DNA of 64,000 nt from Vreelandella olivaria (GTDB lineage: Bacteria > Pseudomonadota > Gammaproteobacteria > Pseudomonadales > Halomonadaceae). A model generated the notes under the pieces. That model made no database searches, had not been told where the DNA came from, and worked only from the letters and a program-made list of their open reading frames with translations. Shown piece by piece: positions 8,665-18,384 of this stretch; position 1 is the first letter of the stretch, and each line of letters begins with the position of its first letter. The stretch is from the NCBI RefSeq assembly GCF_023507745.1, contig NZ_JALPZO010000034.1, positions 41,460 to 105,459 on the forward strand. Direction: 5' to 3'. The translations under genes were made by a program, and so were the position numbers.

Positions 8665-10686
8665 TCAGAGAGCAGCAGCCAAGCGTGTACCTTGGTCAAT
8701 CGCACGTTTGGCGTCCAGCTCAGCCGCCTCATCCGCGCCACCAATGATATGCAGGCGAGCTCCCGCCTGGGACAACGGCGCTATAAGCTCCCTTACTGAT
8801 TCCTGACCAGCGCACACAACGATGGTGTCCACAGCCAATACCTGCGCTTCGCCCTCGCGGCGAATATGCAGCCCGTCATCGTCGATTTTTAGATATTCGC
8901 AGCCTGTCAGTGTTTTAACTCCGCGCTGTTTTAACGATGCGCGATGTACCCAGCCTGTGGTTTTTCCCAGATGCTTGCCGGGCTTGGAGCTTTTGCGCTG
9001 TAGCATCACAATACTGCGGGGAGAAGCAGGTGGAACAGGCGGCTTCAAGCCCCCCCGCTCGCCGACAGCCAGATCAACGCCCCACTCTTCACACCATGCG
9101 GCAATATCCAGTGCGGGATGGCCCTGGTGGGCCAGCAACTCTGAGACATCAAACCCAATACCACCGGCACCAATGACCGCCACGCTTTGGCCCACACGCT
9201 CTGGATACTCAATGGCCTCGGCATAACTCAATACGCTGGGATGATCAGCACCGGGCAGCGCCAGCTCCCTGGGTACAACACCTGTGGCAATGACCACCTC
9301 ATCAAAGTCAGCCACTATTTCTGAGGTTGCGGCAGTGTTGAGGCGTACATCGACCGCGTGTTTTTCCAGCATAACTCGGAAATAGCGCAGGGTTTCGCTG
9401 AACTCCTCTTTACCGGGGATTTTGCGCGCATAGTTAAACTGACCGCCCAACTCGCCACGGCGCTCAAATAGCACTACCCGGTGTCCACGGCTTGCCGCCG
9501 CCACGGCGGTGGCCAGACCTGCCGGACCGCCGCCGACCACCGCTATCTGCTTCAGCGTCGTTGCTGGCTCAAGGGTTAACTCAGTTTCGTGGCAGGCTCT
9601 GGGGTTCACCAAGCATGAAGTCAGTTTGCCCATAAAGGTGTGATCCAGACAGGCTTGGTTACAGGCAATACAGGTATTGATCTCCTCCGCAAGCCCCGCT
9701 TCGGCCTTACGCACCCACTCGGGGTCGGCCAGAAATGGCCGCGCCATGGAAACCATATCCGCGTGCCCCTCTGCTAACACACGCTCGGCAACCTCCGGCA
9801 TATTGATACGGTTAGTGGTAATCAACGGAATCGCGATAGACGCTTTCAAACGTCTGGTCACCTCAGTAAAGGCCGCCCTGGGTACGCTGGTGACAATGGT
9901 TGGTACCCGCGCCTCATGCCAGCCGATACCAGTATTAATCACATTGGCGCCAGCAGCCTCAACAGCCTGCCCAAGCTGAACGATCTCTTCCCAGGTGCTT
10001 CCATCTTCAACCAGATCGATCATCGAGAGACGAAAAATCATTACAAAGCGTTCGCCTACTGCCGCACGAATGCGTTTCACAATTTCCACAGGAAAACGGA
10101 TACGCCGCTCAAAACTACCTCCCCATTCATCGTCGCGTTGATTGGTGCGCTGACAAATAAACTGGTTGATCAGGTAACCCTCTGAGCCCATTACCTCCAC
10201 ACCATCGTAGCCGGCCTGCTGGGCAAGCACGGCACAGCGAACATAATCGGCGATTTGCTGTTCAACCTCATCACCCGACAGTGCACGCGGAGTGAACGGG
10301 TTGATAGGCGCCTGCAGCGCTGATGGCGCAACCAGCTCTGGCGAGTAGGCATAACGCCCTGCGTGGAGTATCTGCATACATAAGTGCCCGCCAGCCTGAT
10401 GCACGGCATCCACGACTTGGCGGTGTTCTGCTACCTGGGAGACATCTGTTAACGCGTTGGCTCCCTGAAATACCGCCCCTTCTGAATTGGGTGCAATCCC
10501 CCCGGTTACTATCAGGCTCACTCCCGCACGGGCGCGTTCGGCATAAAACGCCGCCAAGCGCTTAAAGCCATTGGGCGCCTCCTCTAAATTGGTATGCATC
10601 GAGCCCATCAATACACGGTTAGGCAGTGTTAGATGGCCCACCGTTAATGGGCGAAACAGGTGTGGGTAAGCAGGCGCACGGGTCAT
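8665..10686 (-). CDS. fadH: NADPH-dependent 2,4-dienoyl-CoA reductase
   Basis: 673 residues in the usual order: an Old-Yellow-Enzyme TIM barrel binding FMN, a 4Fe-4S site C-x2-C-x3-C-x11-C (CIACNQAC...), then FAD and NADPH domains with VVGGGPAGLA and VIGAGGIGFD. It reduces 2,4-dienoyl-CoA during beta-oxidation of polyunsaturated fatty acids in the cytoplasm. The ATG at 10686 is preferred over an upstream GTG because CAGGAG sits seven bases before it. Confidence 0.92.
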   Translation of the reverse strand: MTRAPAYPHLFRPLTVGHLTLPNRVLMGSMHTNLEEAPNGFKRLAAFYAERARAGVSLIVTGGIAPNSEGAVFQGANALTDVSQVAEHRQVVDAVHQAGGHLCMQILHAGRYAYSPELVAPSALQAPINPFTPRALSGDEVEQQIADYVRCAVLAQQAGYDGVEVMGSEGYLINQFICQRTNQRDDEWGGSFERRIRFPVEIVKRIRAAVGERFVMIFRLSMIDLVEDGSTWEEIVQLGQAVEAAGANVINTGIGWHEARVPTIVTSVPRAAFTEVTRRLKASIAIPLITTNRINMPEVAERVLAEGHADMVSMARPFLADPEWVRKAEAGLAEEINTCIACNQACLDHTFMGKLTSCLVNPRACHETELTLEPATTLKQIAVVGGGPAGLATAVAAASRGHRVVLFERRGELGGQFNYARKIPGKEEFSETLRYFRVMLEKHAVDVRLNTAATSEIVADFDEVVIATGVVPRELALPGADHPSVLSYAEAIEYPERVGQSVAVIGAGGIGFDVSELLAHQGHPALDIAAWCEEWGVDLAVGERGGLKPPVPPASPRSIVMLQRKSSKPGKHLGKTTGWVHRASLKQRGVKTLTGCEYLKIDDDGLHIRREGEAQVLAVDTIVVCAGQESVRELIAPLSQAGARLHIIGGADEAAELDAKRAIDQGTRLAAAL

Positions 10687-10844
10687 CACGGTTCTCCTGG
10701 ATATTATTTACGCATTATTCAAACAAGCGTATGACATACTTAACGCAACGTACAGCCCTCACTTGCTTTAATCCAGGCCTGTTTGCTCTTGCCCAACTCG
10801 GCAAAGCACGTCACATTAACCGGCTAACGATAAGGGAACGTGCT

Positions 10845-11762
10845 ATGCCATTGATTTACTTTCTGCCACCGCTGGCTACCGTATTGATTTGGTCAGGGAA
10901 TATGACCATCAACCAGTTAACCGTGGGTGCGATTGCCCCCAGTAGCATCGCCTTTTTGCGTTGGCTATTGGCTCTGGCAGTGATGACGCCTTTCGTATTA
11001 CCGGCGGTACTGCGTCATCGCGATGAAATACGCCGCAACTGGTACAAACTGGCACTGCTGGGGCTGCTCGGTATGGGACTGTGGCAGGGGCTGGCCTATG
11101 TTGCGGCAGAAACCACTACGGCCACCAATATGGGCATTCTGGCGGCGATGGTGCCACTGCTGACCGTGCTGTTAAGTGCCTTGATTTTACGTGAACCGCC
11201 TACTCTTGGCGGTGTGGCAGGCGGAGTGCTGGCGTTTATTGGCGTGACCGTGCTGCTTGGCCGGGGTAACCCGCTTTCACTGCTGCAACTGCAGGTAGCC
11301 TATGGGGACGCTCTTATGGTGGTGGCTGCCACCTGTTACGCGCTATACGGCGTGATGCTTAAGCGCTGGGCAATGAACTTACCCCCTTGGGTGATGCTCT
11401 ATGCACAAGTGTGCTTTGCGGTACTATTCCTGCTACCACCCTACCTTATGGGCCCCATGACGCCCGTAGACAGCCATAACCTGTGGCTAATTCTTTACGC
11501 TGGCATTCCTGCTTCGGTCATTACGACCTTTTTGTGGATGCGCGCGGTACGCCAGATTGGCGCCAATCAGGCGAGTATATTCATCAATCTGATGCCTCTG
11601 TTCAGCGCACTGATTGCAATGGCATACCTGGGTGAGCGAGTGGCTGGCTTCCACTTTATCGGTGGACTCCTCATTCTGGCAGGAGTCATTATGGCGCAAA
11701 CGCTCACACGCCCACTGGTACGTGGTGTAACAGCAAGTAAAACGAGCAACGCTCAGCAATGA
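10845..11762 (+). CDS. EamA/DMT-superfamily transporter
   Basis: 305 residues with about ten hydrophobic segments in two EamA repeats; the first helix begins directly at MPLIYFLPPLATVLIWSGN. The start at 10845 is chosen because AGGGA precedes it and the open frame upstream is not hydrophobic and overlaps fadH. Members export amino acids, amines or drugs; the substrate cannot be read from sequence. It lies 42 bases before the acetyltransferase-nitrilase gene on the same strand and may be co-transcribed. Confidence 0.85.
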   Translation: MPLIYFLPPLATVLIWSGNMTINQLTVGAIAPSSIAFLRWLLALAVMTPFVLPAVLRHRDEIRRNWYKLALLGLLGMGLWQGLAYVAAETTTATNMGILAAMVPLLTVLLSALILREPPTLGGVAGGVLAFIGVTVLLGRGNPLSLLQLQVAYGDALMVVAATCYALYGVMLKRWAMNLPPWVMLYAQVCFAVLFLLPPYLMGPMTPVDSHNLWLILYAGIPASVITTFLWMRAVRQIGANQASIFINLMPLFSALIAMAYLGERVAGFHFIGGLLILAGVIMAQTLTRPLVRGVTASKTSNAQQ

Positions 11763-11804
11763 TACGATAAGCCAACTTCATTCTACTGTTGGAACCCCCT
11801 GAAT

Positions 11805-13373
11805 ATGTCTCTAGAAGATCTGCACCTTAATCTCCGCAACCTGACCAGCGACGACTACGGCCAGCTCAAGTCGTTGATGGATGCGGTGTATCACGATATT
11901 GGTGGTGCATGGCCGAAGCATACTATCGATAAGTTGATCCAGGAGTTTCCTGAAGGACAAATCGCCATTGAAGATGATGGCGTCTTGGTAGGCGTAGCAC
12001 TGACGGTGCAGGTGGATTATGACGAGTTTTCCAACCCGCATAAGTACGATGATTTGATTGGTCATCGCGAAATTATTCTTAACGACCAGGATGGCGACGC
12101 CATGTACGGGCTGGATGTACTGATCCACCCTGATTATCGCGGCTATCGCCTGGGCCGTCGCCTTTACGAAGCGCGCAAGGAACTGTGCCGTTCGCTGAAC
12201 CTGCGGGCCATTCTGGCAGGCGGGCGTATCCCCGAATATCACCAGCATGTCAATGAGCTAACGCCAGCACAATACATCGATAAAGTCTCCCGTAAAGAGA
12301 TTTACGACCCGATTCTGTCATTCCAGCTCGCCAACGACTTCCAGGTAAAGCGCCTGCTACGCAAGTATCTGCCGGAAGATGAGCAGTCCCGTGGCTATGC
12401 AACGCTACTGGAATGGAACAATATTCTGTTTGAACCCGCCGAAAGCGTGTTGGACACCCGTCCCACCCAGGTGCGTGTGGGCGCCGTACAGTGGCAGATG
12501 CGCGAATTTTCCTCAGTGGAAGCCACGCTCCAACAAATTGAGTACTTCGTAGACGCTCTGTCGGACTACCAAAGTGACTTTGCCGTATTCCCGGAATTAT
12601 TCAACGCGCCACTCATGGGGTTACAGGATCGCGCGGCTCAGCAGGACCAAATGGGCGCGATACGCTTTCTGGCAGGTTTCACCGAACGCTTTAAAACAGA
12701 GCTTTCACGGATGGCAGTGTCTTACAACATCAATATCGTGGGCGGTTCAATGATCGAAGTAGGCGAAGACGACCGGCTGTACAATGTCGCCTATCTATTC
12801 CACCGCGACGGAGAGGTTGAGAAACAGTCGAAGCTGCATATCACGCCACAAGAGCGGCGCGATTGGGTAATCGAGGGCGGCGATGATCTACAAGTGTTTG
12901 ATACCGATGCAGGCCGCGTGGGTATTTTGATCTGTTACGACGTAGAGTTCCCGGAGCTGGGCCGCCTGTTGGCTGACCAGGAGATGGATATTCTCTTCGT
13001 CCCCTTCTGGACCGACACTAAAAACGGCTACCTGCGGGTACGTCACTGTGCCCAAGCGCGTGCGATTGAAAACGAGTGCTACGTGGTGCTGTGCGGCAGT
13101 GTAGGCAACTTGCCTTCGATTGAAAACCTGGATATCCAGTATGCTCAATCGGCGGTCTTTACCCCTTCCGATTTTGCGTTCCCCCACGATGCGGTGTTAG
13201 CGGAAACCACACCAAATACGGAGATGATCTTCTTTTCGGACCTGGACCTGACCCGCCTGACGGTTGTACGTGCCGAAGGTTCGGTCACTAACCTGAAAGA
13301 CCGCCGCAAGGACCTGTTTGACCTGCGCTGGCGGGACTGGTCGTTGAAATCAGGTGCTAACCTGGAAGAGTAA
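11805..13373 (+). CDS. Fusion of GNAT acetyltransferase and carbon-nitrogen hydrolase
   Basis: 522 residues. Residues about 1-200 form a GNAT domain with the acetyl-CoA loop in RGYRLGRRLYEARKE. Residues about 220-510 form a nitrilase-superfamily domain with the three catalytic positions visible: Glu in FPELFNAP, Lys in SKLHITPQER and Cys in ICYDVEFPE. The combination is known in proteobacteria, but the physiological amide is not established. A strong terminator follows. Confidence 0.88.
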   Translation: MSLEDLHLNLRNLTSDDYGQLKSLMDAVYHDIGGAWPKHTIDKLIQEFPEGQIAIEDDGVLVGVALTVQVDYDEFSNPHKYDDLIGHREIILNDQDGDAMYGLDVLIHPDYRGYRLGRRLYEARKELCRSLNLRAILAGGRIPEYHQHVNELTPAQYIDKVSRKEIYDPILSFQLANDFQVKRLLRKYLPEDEQSRGYATLLEWNNILFEPAESVLDTRPTQVRVGAVQWQMREFSSVEATLQQIEYFVDALSDYQSDFAVFPELFNAPLMGLQDRAAQQDQMGAIRFLAGFTERFKTELSRMAVSYNINIVGGSMIEVGEDDRLYNVAYLFHRDGEVEKQSKLHITPQERRDWVIEGGDDLQVFDTDAGRVGILICYDVEFPELGRLLADQEMDILFVPFWTDTKNGYLRVRHCAQARAIENECYVVLCGSVGNLPSIENLDIQYAQSAVFTPSDFAFPHDAVLAETTPNTEMIFFSDLDLTRLTVVRAEGSVTNLKDRRKDLFDLRWRDWSLKSGANLEE

Positions 13374-13380
13374 GCAACAT

Positions 13381-13413
13381 AAAATGCCGCTCACAATGTA
13401 AGCGGCATTTTTT
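13381..13413. terminator. Bidirectional rho-independent terminator
   Basis: AATGCCGCT and AGCGGCATT form a nine-base stem around a nine-base loop, followed by a run of six T on the plus strand and preceded by four A, so it can serve the hydrolase fusion gene on one strand and the alkyltransferase-like gene on the other. Confidence 0.88.
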
Positions 13414-13445
13414 ATAGGCATGCTTGCTGGCGACAACATTGAACG

Positions 13446-13745
13446 TTAGTCAGGCCAAAGCAGATGAGCAGGCACCCGCCCTTTGCTATCAAACATCACG
13501 CCCTCATCACGTAGTTTCTGATGCTGACGGATAGCGCCGCCATGATCAGCCAGTTTCAGCGACGCGGCAATCACCCGGTGCCAAGGTAGTTGATGACCAT
13601 CAGGCAAGTGGCGCATCGCCGAACCAACCATGCGCGGAGTGGCGCCCTCAGTCATGGCTGCAATACGACCGTAGGTCGTCACGCGTCCCGGCGGAATTTG
13701 ATCGACAATCGTGTAAATCTGTTCGAGTAATTCGGGCCGGGCCAT
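13446..13745 (-). CDS. Alkyltransferase-like protein (ATL, MGMT family)
   Basis: 99 residues, matching the DNA-binding C-terminal domain of O6-alkylguanine transferases (IPPGRVTTYGRIAAM, then PRMVGSAMRHLP). The active-site motif PCHR is PWHRV here: the acceptor cysteine is replaced by Trp, which is the hallmark of ATL proteins. They bind and flag alkylated bases for nucleotide excision repair rather than repairing them directly. Thirty bases separate it from azoR upstream on the same strand. Confidence 0.88.
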   Translation of the reverse strand: MARPELLEQIYTIVDQIPPGRVTTYGRIAAMTEGATPRMVGSAMRHLPDGHQLPWHRVIAASLKLADHGGAIRQHQKLRDEGVMFDSKGRVPAHLLWPD

Positions 13746-13775
13746 GGCGACGTTATCCTTTTATTGCTTAAGTAA

Positions 13776-14384
13776 TTATAACCCCTCAACCAACTGATCT
13801 ATCGCTTGGAAAGCTTCTTTTAACGCTGCGGTGCGCTGCTGCTCACCCATATTCAAACCTTCAGCATAGACAACGTTGACATCGGTAATCCCCATCAGGC
13901 CCAGCATGGTTTTCAGGTGCGGTGTTTGGCTATCAAATTCGGTGCCCGCATATTGGCCGCCACGGGCAGCTAGAATAATCGCCCGTTTGCCTTCCACCAG
14001 TCCCTGGGGGCCATTTTCAGTATAACGGAAGGTTTCACCAGCGCGCAGCACACGGTCAAACCATGCTTTCAACTGAGAAGGAATGCCCAGATTGTACATT
14101 GGCACAGCAATAACCAGCACATCGTTGCCTCGCAGCTCTGCCAGCAACTCCTCGGAGTAGGCCGCCAGGGCTTTTTGATCATCACTGCGCTCCTCCGCAG
14201 GCGTTTGCCAGGCACCTAGCTCCTCAACCGCCAAGTGCGGTAACGCATTCGCTACTACATCACGGAGGGTGACCACTATCCCATCACAGGCATCAGCCTG
14301 AGCTTTGAAATGGTTGGCAAGCGCAATGGACTGGCCGTTTTCGCCAAGAATGGAAGAAGTAACAAGCAGTGTACGAGTGGTCAT
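13776..14384 (-). CDS. azoR: FMN-dependent NADH-azoreductase
   Basis: 202 residues from the ATG at 14384, which has AGGAG upstream; the longer reading begins six codons earlier without a site. Flavodoxin-like fold with FMN-binding SSILGENGQS near the N-terminus, the family stretch VPMYNLGIPSQLKAWFDRV, and AARGGQY. It reduces azo dyes and quinones and is usually linked to thiol or quinone stress. Confidence 0.92.
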   Translation of the reverse strand: MTTRTLLVTSSILGENGQSIALANHFKAQADACDGIVVTLRDVVANALPHLAVEELGAWQTPAEERSDDQKALAAYSEELLAELRGNDVLVIAVPMYNLGIPSQLKAWFDRVLRAGETFRYTENGPQGLVEGKRAIILAARGGQYAGTEFDSQTPHLKTMLGLMGITDVNVVYAEGLNMGEQQRTAALKEAFQAIDQLVEGL

Positions 14385-14500
14385 CAGTAAACTCCTAAAC
14401 ACATAATAGATGGGTATTGGCGGCTATTCTACGGCGCTTTCAGATAAGCAAAAGCGCAACGTTTTCCCCATGACATTCGACAAAATCGAATTTATGCCCA

Positions 14501-14536
14501 TTAAGAAACCCCGCCCTGAGTTAACAGTGACGGGGT
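14501..14536 (-). terminator. Probable terminator after the AGCS symporter gene
   Basis: On the minus strand ACCCCG and CGGGGT pair around a 17-base loop and are followed by TTTCTT, 32 bases after the symporter stop. The stem is short, so strength is uncertain. Confidence 0.6.
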
Positions 14537-14567
14537 CTGGGTATATCAGCGCGTTGCCGTGCTTGCC

Positions 14568-16016
14568 TTATTTCTTCGGCCAGGCCTTGGGATCAACCTT
14601 GTTTACCAGCCTGGGAAATTTGCTGGGATCAAAAACTGGCTCTTTACCCGCTTTTAGCTGTTCGTCGTAATCCCGGAACAGCGCAAACGCAACCGGCGAA
14701 AGCATCAGAATAGCCACCAGATTGATAATCGCCATCATCCCCATGGAGAGATCTGCAAAGTTCCAGATTGCTCCCAGGCTTGCCACCGACCCCACCATAA
14801 TCATGCCTAATACCGCCAGACGATAAAACAACACAGCGACCGGCGCACGACGTCCAGCCAAATACTCGATATTGGACTCACCGTAGGAGTAGTTGGCAAT
14901 GACCGACGTAAAAGCAAACAGCAAAATAGCCACGGCCACAAACATGCCTCCCCAATCCCCCACATGGGTGGAAAGCGCCATCTGGGTAAGCTGAATGCCG
15001 TTGGCTTCGTCACCGGCCAACAGTTCAGGGCCAGCCATAATGATAATGGCTGCCGTTGCGGTACAAATCACCAGGGTATCCAGGAATACACCCAGCATCT
15101 GGATAAAGCCCTGCGCTGCGGGATGGTCTGGGCGTGTGCTCGCGGTGGCTGCTGCATTAGGTGCAGAGCCCATGCCCGCCTCATTAGAAAACAGACCGCG
15201 CTGGATGCCATTAATGATCGCCTGGGAAACGGCATAGCCCACCGCACCACCTGCTGCCTGCTCAAAACCAAAGGCACTTTGTATAATCGTAAATATCGCC
15301 GTGGGCAGTTCACTGATGTTCAGCGCTACAACAACCAGCGCCAGCACCAGATATAGCAGAGCCATCAGAGGCACCACCAGTTCGGCGACCTTGGCGATTG
15401 ACTTCAGACCCCCGAAGATAATCGGCGCCACCACAGCTATCAGTACCAACCCCATTGCCCAGGTAGGAATTGCAAATGCCTGTTCCATAGCCTGGGCGAT
15501 GGAGTTGGCCTGAACACTGTTAAACGCCAACCCGAACGCAATAATCAGACAGATAGAGAACAACACCGCCAACCAGCGTAGCCCCAGTCCACGCTCAATA
15601 TAGCGGGCCGGGCCACCCCGGAAGGTATTGTCTCCGTGGTCGGTTTTATAAGCCTGTGCCAGTGTGGATTCCACAAAACTGGTCGCCATACCCACCATGG
15701 CAGTCATCCACATCCAGAAGATGGCACCAGGGCCACCAAAATAGATAGCTACCGCCACACCCGCCAGATTACCGGTACCCACCCGTGCCGCCAGGCTTGT
15801 AGAGAGCGCTTGAAACGATGATATACCACCGTTGGACTGGCGAGAGCCTCTTAACAGCTTGAACATATGTCCGAAATAGCGCACCTGAATACCGCGGGTC
15901 ATCACGGTGAAGTAGAGCCCCGCGCCAATCAATAGATAAATCAGCACACTGCCCCACAGCAACCCGTTGCCGCGATCAACCACCGCTGTCAACAGGGAAG
16001 GAAGAGTAAAATCCAT
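14568..16016 (-). CDS. Sodium:alanine/glycine symporter (AGCS family)
   Basis: 482 residues with about ten to eleven membrane segments. The AGCS signature SNEAGMGSAPNAAA is intact, as are ARVGTGNLAG and GGPGAIFWMW in the N-terminal half. It takes up alanine or glycine together with sodium at the inner membrane, in keeping with a salt-loving host. AAGGTG precedes the ATG. The LysR gene lies 102 bases upstream on the same strand. Confidence 0.93.
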   Translation of the reverse strand: MDFTLPSLLTAVVDRGNGLLWGSVLIYLLIGAGLYFTVMTRGIQVRYFGHMFKLLRGSRQSNGGISSFQALSTSLAARVGTGNLAGVAVAIYFGGPGAIFWMWMTAMVGMATSFVESTLAQAYKTDHGDNTFRGGPARYIERGLGLRWLAVLFSICLIIAFGLAFNSVQANSIAQAMEQAFAIPTWAMGLVLIAVVAPIIFGGLKSIAKVAELVVPLMALLYLVLALVVVALNISELPTAIFTIIQSAFGFEQAAGGAVGYAVSQAIINGIQRGLFSNEAGMGSAPNAAATASTRPDHPAAQGFIQMLGVFLDTLVICTATAAIIIMAGPELLAGDEANGIQLTQMALSTHVGDWGGMFVAVAILLFAFTSVIANYSYGESNIEYLAGRRAPVAVLFYRLAVLGMIMVGSVASLGAIWNFADLSMGMMAIINLVAILMLSPVAFALFRDYDEQLKAGKEPVFDPSKFPRLVNKVDPKAWPKK

Positions 16017-16118
16017 ACTGAACGCACCTTATTAAAACAGTTAAGTCGCGTTATTCTTCACGGCTGCACCAGAATGGCAAGAAAATTAGCAAAATCACTT
16101 TATATCAGCAAAAACCAC

Positions 16119-16985
16119 TCACTTTATTGAGTCACACAGCCACTTCCATACCAGCGCAGCTTCATTACGAATGAGGCGCCGGCTAGGGCGCACCAGCCAG
16201 AATCGTTCATCACTGAGTACGCTGAGTTCAAATGGCGCCACCAGATCGGTGCGCCGTTCCAGTAAACGTCGATGGGTAAGCGCGATACCACCACCCTGGC
16301 TCGCGAGTGCCAATGTCATCACCTGATGATCGCAGGTCATTGACCAGCACTGGGCTTCCAGATGGGCCACACCCGCTTCTTGCAGCCACCCCGGCCAGCC
16401 TACGCCAAAGCCTGTCGCATGGAGCAGTGTATGCCCGGCCAAATCAGCAGGGGTCGTCAGTTGTTCAGCCACCCCATGGGAGCAGACAGGCAACAGTTGC
16501 TCTTCGCCTAGCGACTGCATCTCAACACCAGTCCACTCCCCCTTACCGTAGCGAATTTCGATATCCGCTCCTTCGAGGCCGAAGTCATCTGGCCAGATAG
16601 CGCTAACCAGCCGAATAGCCACTTGTGGGTAGGCCCGGTGAAAGGCGATTAGACGCGGTGCCAACCACGACTGCTGAATGACCGGTGTCGTACGCAGCGT
16701 GACCGGTTGTTCCGACATGCTGCCAAAGACTTCCAAAGTACCTTCGCTGATACGCACAAACGCATCATGAATACTTGGTAGCCACGCCTGCCCTGCTGGG
16801 GTAAGCGTTAAACTGCGCGCGTGGCGTACAAACAGTTTCTGCCCAACGCGGTCTTCCAGCAGCCTAACGCGCTGGCTAATCGCTGCCTGGGTGACGCCTA
16901 ATTCGTTGCCAGCGGCGGTAAAGCTCAATGTGCGCGCTGCTGACTCAAAGGCTTGCAGCCATAGTAGTGGCGGTAACTGACTCAT
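16119..16985 (-). CDS. LysR family regulator (GcvA-like)
   Basis: 288 residues: an N-terminal winged helix with LLWLQAFESAARTLSFTAAG and LGVTQAAISQRVRLLEDRVG, then an effector domain. The N-terminus resembles the GcvA/AmpR subgroup. It is divergent from the gamma-butyrobetaine-hydroxylase-like gene across 138 bases, so it probably controls that gene. Confidence 0.92.
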   Translation of the reverse strand: MSQLPPLLWLQAFESAARTLSFTAAGNELGVTQAAISQRVRLLEDRVGQKLFVRHARSLTLTPAGQAWLPSIHDAFVRISEGTLEVFGSMSEQPVTLRTTPVIQQSWLAPRLIAFHRAYPQVAIRLVSAIWPDDFGLEGADIEIRYGKGEWTGVEMQSLGEEQLLPVCSHGVAEQLTTPADLAGHTLLHATGFGVGWPGWLQEAGVAHLEAQCWSMTCDHQVMTLALASQGGGIALTHRRLLERRTDLVAPFELSVLSDERFWLVRPSRRLIRNEAALVWKWLCDSIK

Positions 16986-17123
16986 GAAAAAGTGACCTAT
17001 AAGTAAAATGATGCCTTAGGGGCCAGATTAATCATTTGTCACCACCTCGGCTACTCATCATCCTTAGTAGCACACACGCCCCCCTCAGGCGCTACAGCTA
17101 AGGGAGCTATTGTCGGAGTTTTA

Positions 17124-18311
17124 ATGAATAACGCCGCACAAACCATGCCAACGGCAACAAAGGACAGCCCTCAAACGCCAGAGATGGGCGAATTAACTCC
17201 TTATCAAACCGGTCCAGCCCTCACTCAGGCCATGCTTGCTCATGGTGGCGTCGCACTAGAGTGGCAAGATGGCCAACAAACCACCCTGCCTCTGCTTTGG
17301 TTGCGCGACCACTGCGCCTGCCAGGAGTGTCGCCATCCTCAAACCCGCGAAAGGCTTTACTTACCGCTTGAAGCCATTACTGAACCACCCAGCTTGTTGT
17401 TACTGGATGGACATTTGCAGCTGAACTGGCAGGATGGTCATGTCAGTGCATTTCATAGCGGCTGGCTTTACCAGCGTCGCCCAAACATCATGCTCCCCTC
17501 TGCCGTACCCGACACCAAGCCATGGGAAGATAGCTTCACTCCCGAACGTGTGAGCCATAGCGATTTTTTAACGCCTCAAGGCGAAAAATCCTGGCTAACC
17601 GCCATGCTGCGGGACGGGTTGGCACTGATTACCGATGGCCCGGTGGTAGAAGAGGAAGTAAGCCGCTTGGCTGAACGCATCGGCCCCCTGCGCGCCACTA
17701 ACTTTGGTGCCCGTTTTGATGTACGCTCCAAACCCAATCCCAATAATGCGGCTTATACTGCAATAGGATTGCCACTGCATATCGATTTGCCCAACTGGCG
17801 TCAGCCGCCGGATATTCAGTTGCTCTACTGCCTTCAAAATGAAGCCAGCGGCGGAGAATCGCTGTTTGCCGATGGTGCCCGGGTGGTAGAGGCCCTGCGT
17901 CAGCAAGACCCAGCGGCATTAGCCATTTTGAGTAAGACCCCCATCGATTTTCGCTTCCAGGATGAAACTCACGATATTTCTATACGGGCGCCAGTTATCA
18001 CGCTGGATAGTGAAGGAGCCTTGGTTGAGATGCGGTTGAACAATTGGATTCGCGATGCTCTTCATCTTCCCCTGGAGCAGATAGATACCTGGTACAGCGC
18101 CTACGCCCTTTTGTGGAAGTTATTTCATAGTGAAGCGCATCAGCTCGAGTTCACCCTTCGCCCAGGTCAGATGATCGCTTTTGATAACCACCGTGTACTG
18201 CATGGACGGCGCGAGTTTGACCCCAATAGCGGTGCACGCCATCTACAAGGCACCTATTTAGACCGCGACATGCTGACCTCACGCCTGCGCGTACTAGCCC
18301 GTAACGTTTAA
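17124..18311 (+). CDS. Gamma-butyrobetaine hydroxylase-like Fe(II)/2-oxoglutarate dioxygenase
   Basis: 395 residues. The N-terminal domain is the small zinc-binding DUF971 type with LRDHCACQECRHPQT; the C-terminal TauD/TfdA domain has the metal ligands H-x-D in HIDLPNW and the distal His in NHRVLHGRREF, plus the 2-oxoglutarate-binding Arg. This domain order is that of gamma-butyrobetaine hydroxylase, which makes L-carnitine; trimethyllysine hydroxylase has the same layout. The betaine-type binding protein downstream favours a quaternary amine substrate. Confidence 0.88.
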   Translation: MNNAAQTMPTATKDSPQTPEMGELTPYQTGPALTQAMLAHGGVALEWQDGQQTTLPLLWLRDHCACQECRHPQTRERLYLPLEAITEPPSLLLLDGHLQLNWQDGHVSAFHSGWLYQRRPNIMLPSAVPDTKPWEDSFTPERVSHSDFLTPQGEKSWLTAMLRDGLALITDGPVVEEEVSRLAERIGPLRATNFGARFDVRSKPNPNNAAYTAIGLPLHIDLPNWRQPPDIQLLYCLQNEASGGESLFADGARVVEALRQQDPAALAILSKTPIDFRFQDETHDISIRAPVITLDSEGALVEMRLNNWIRDALHLPLEQIDTWYSAYALLWKLFHSEAHQLEFTLRPGQMIAFDNHRVLHGRREFDPNSGARHLQGTYLDRDMLTSRLRVLARNV

Positions 18312-18384
18312 ACACGGCACGCAAGAACAACTATGATCTAACAAGAACGCCTATCCGAGAATAAAACCTAGCAAAGAGAACCCT

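Noticed and set aside
16017..16118. Possible glycine riboswitch before the AGCS symporter
   Set aside because: The leader is short, AT-rich and has none of the paired glycine aptamer elements.
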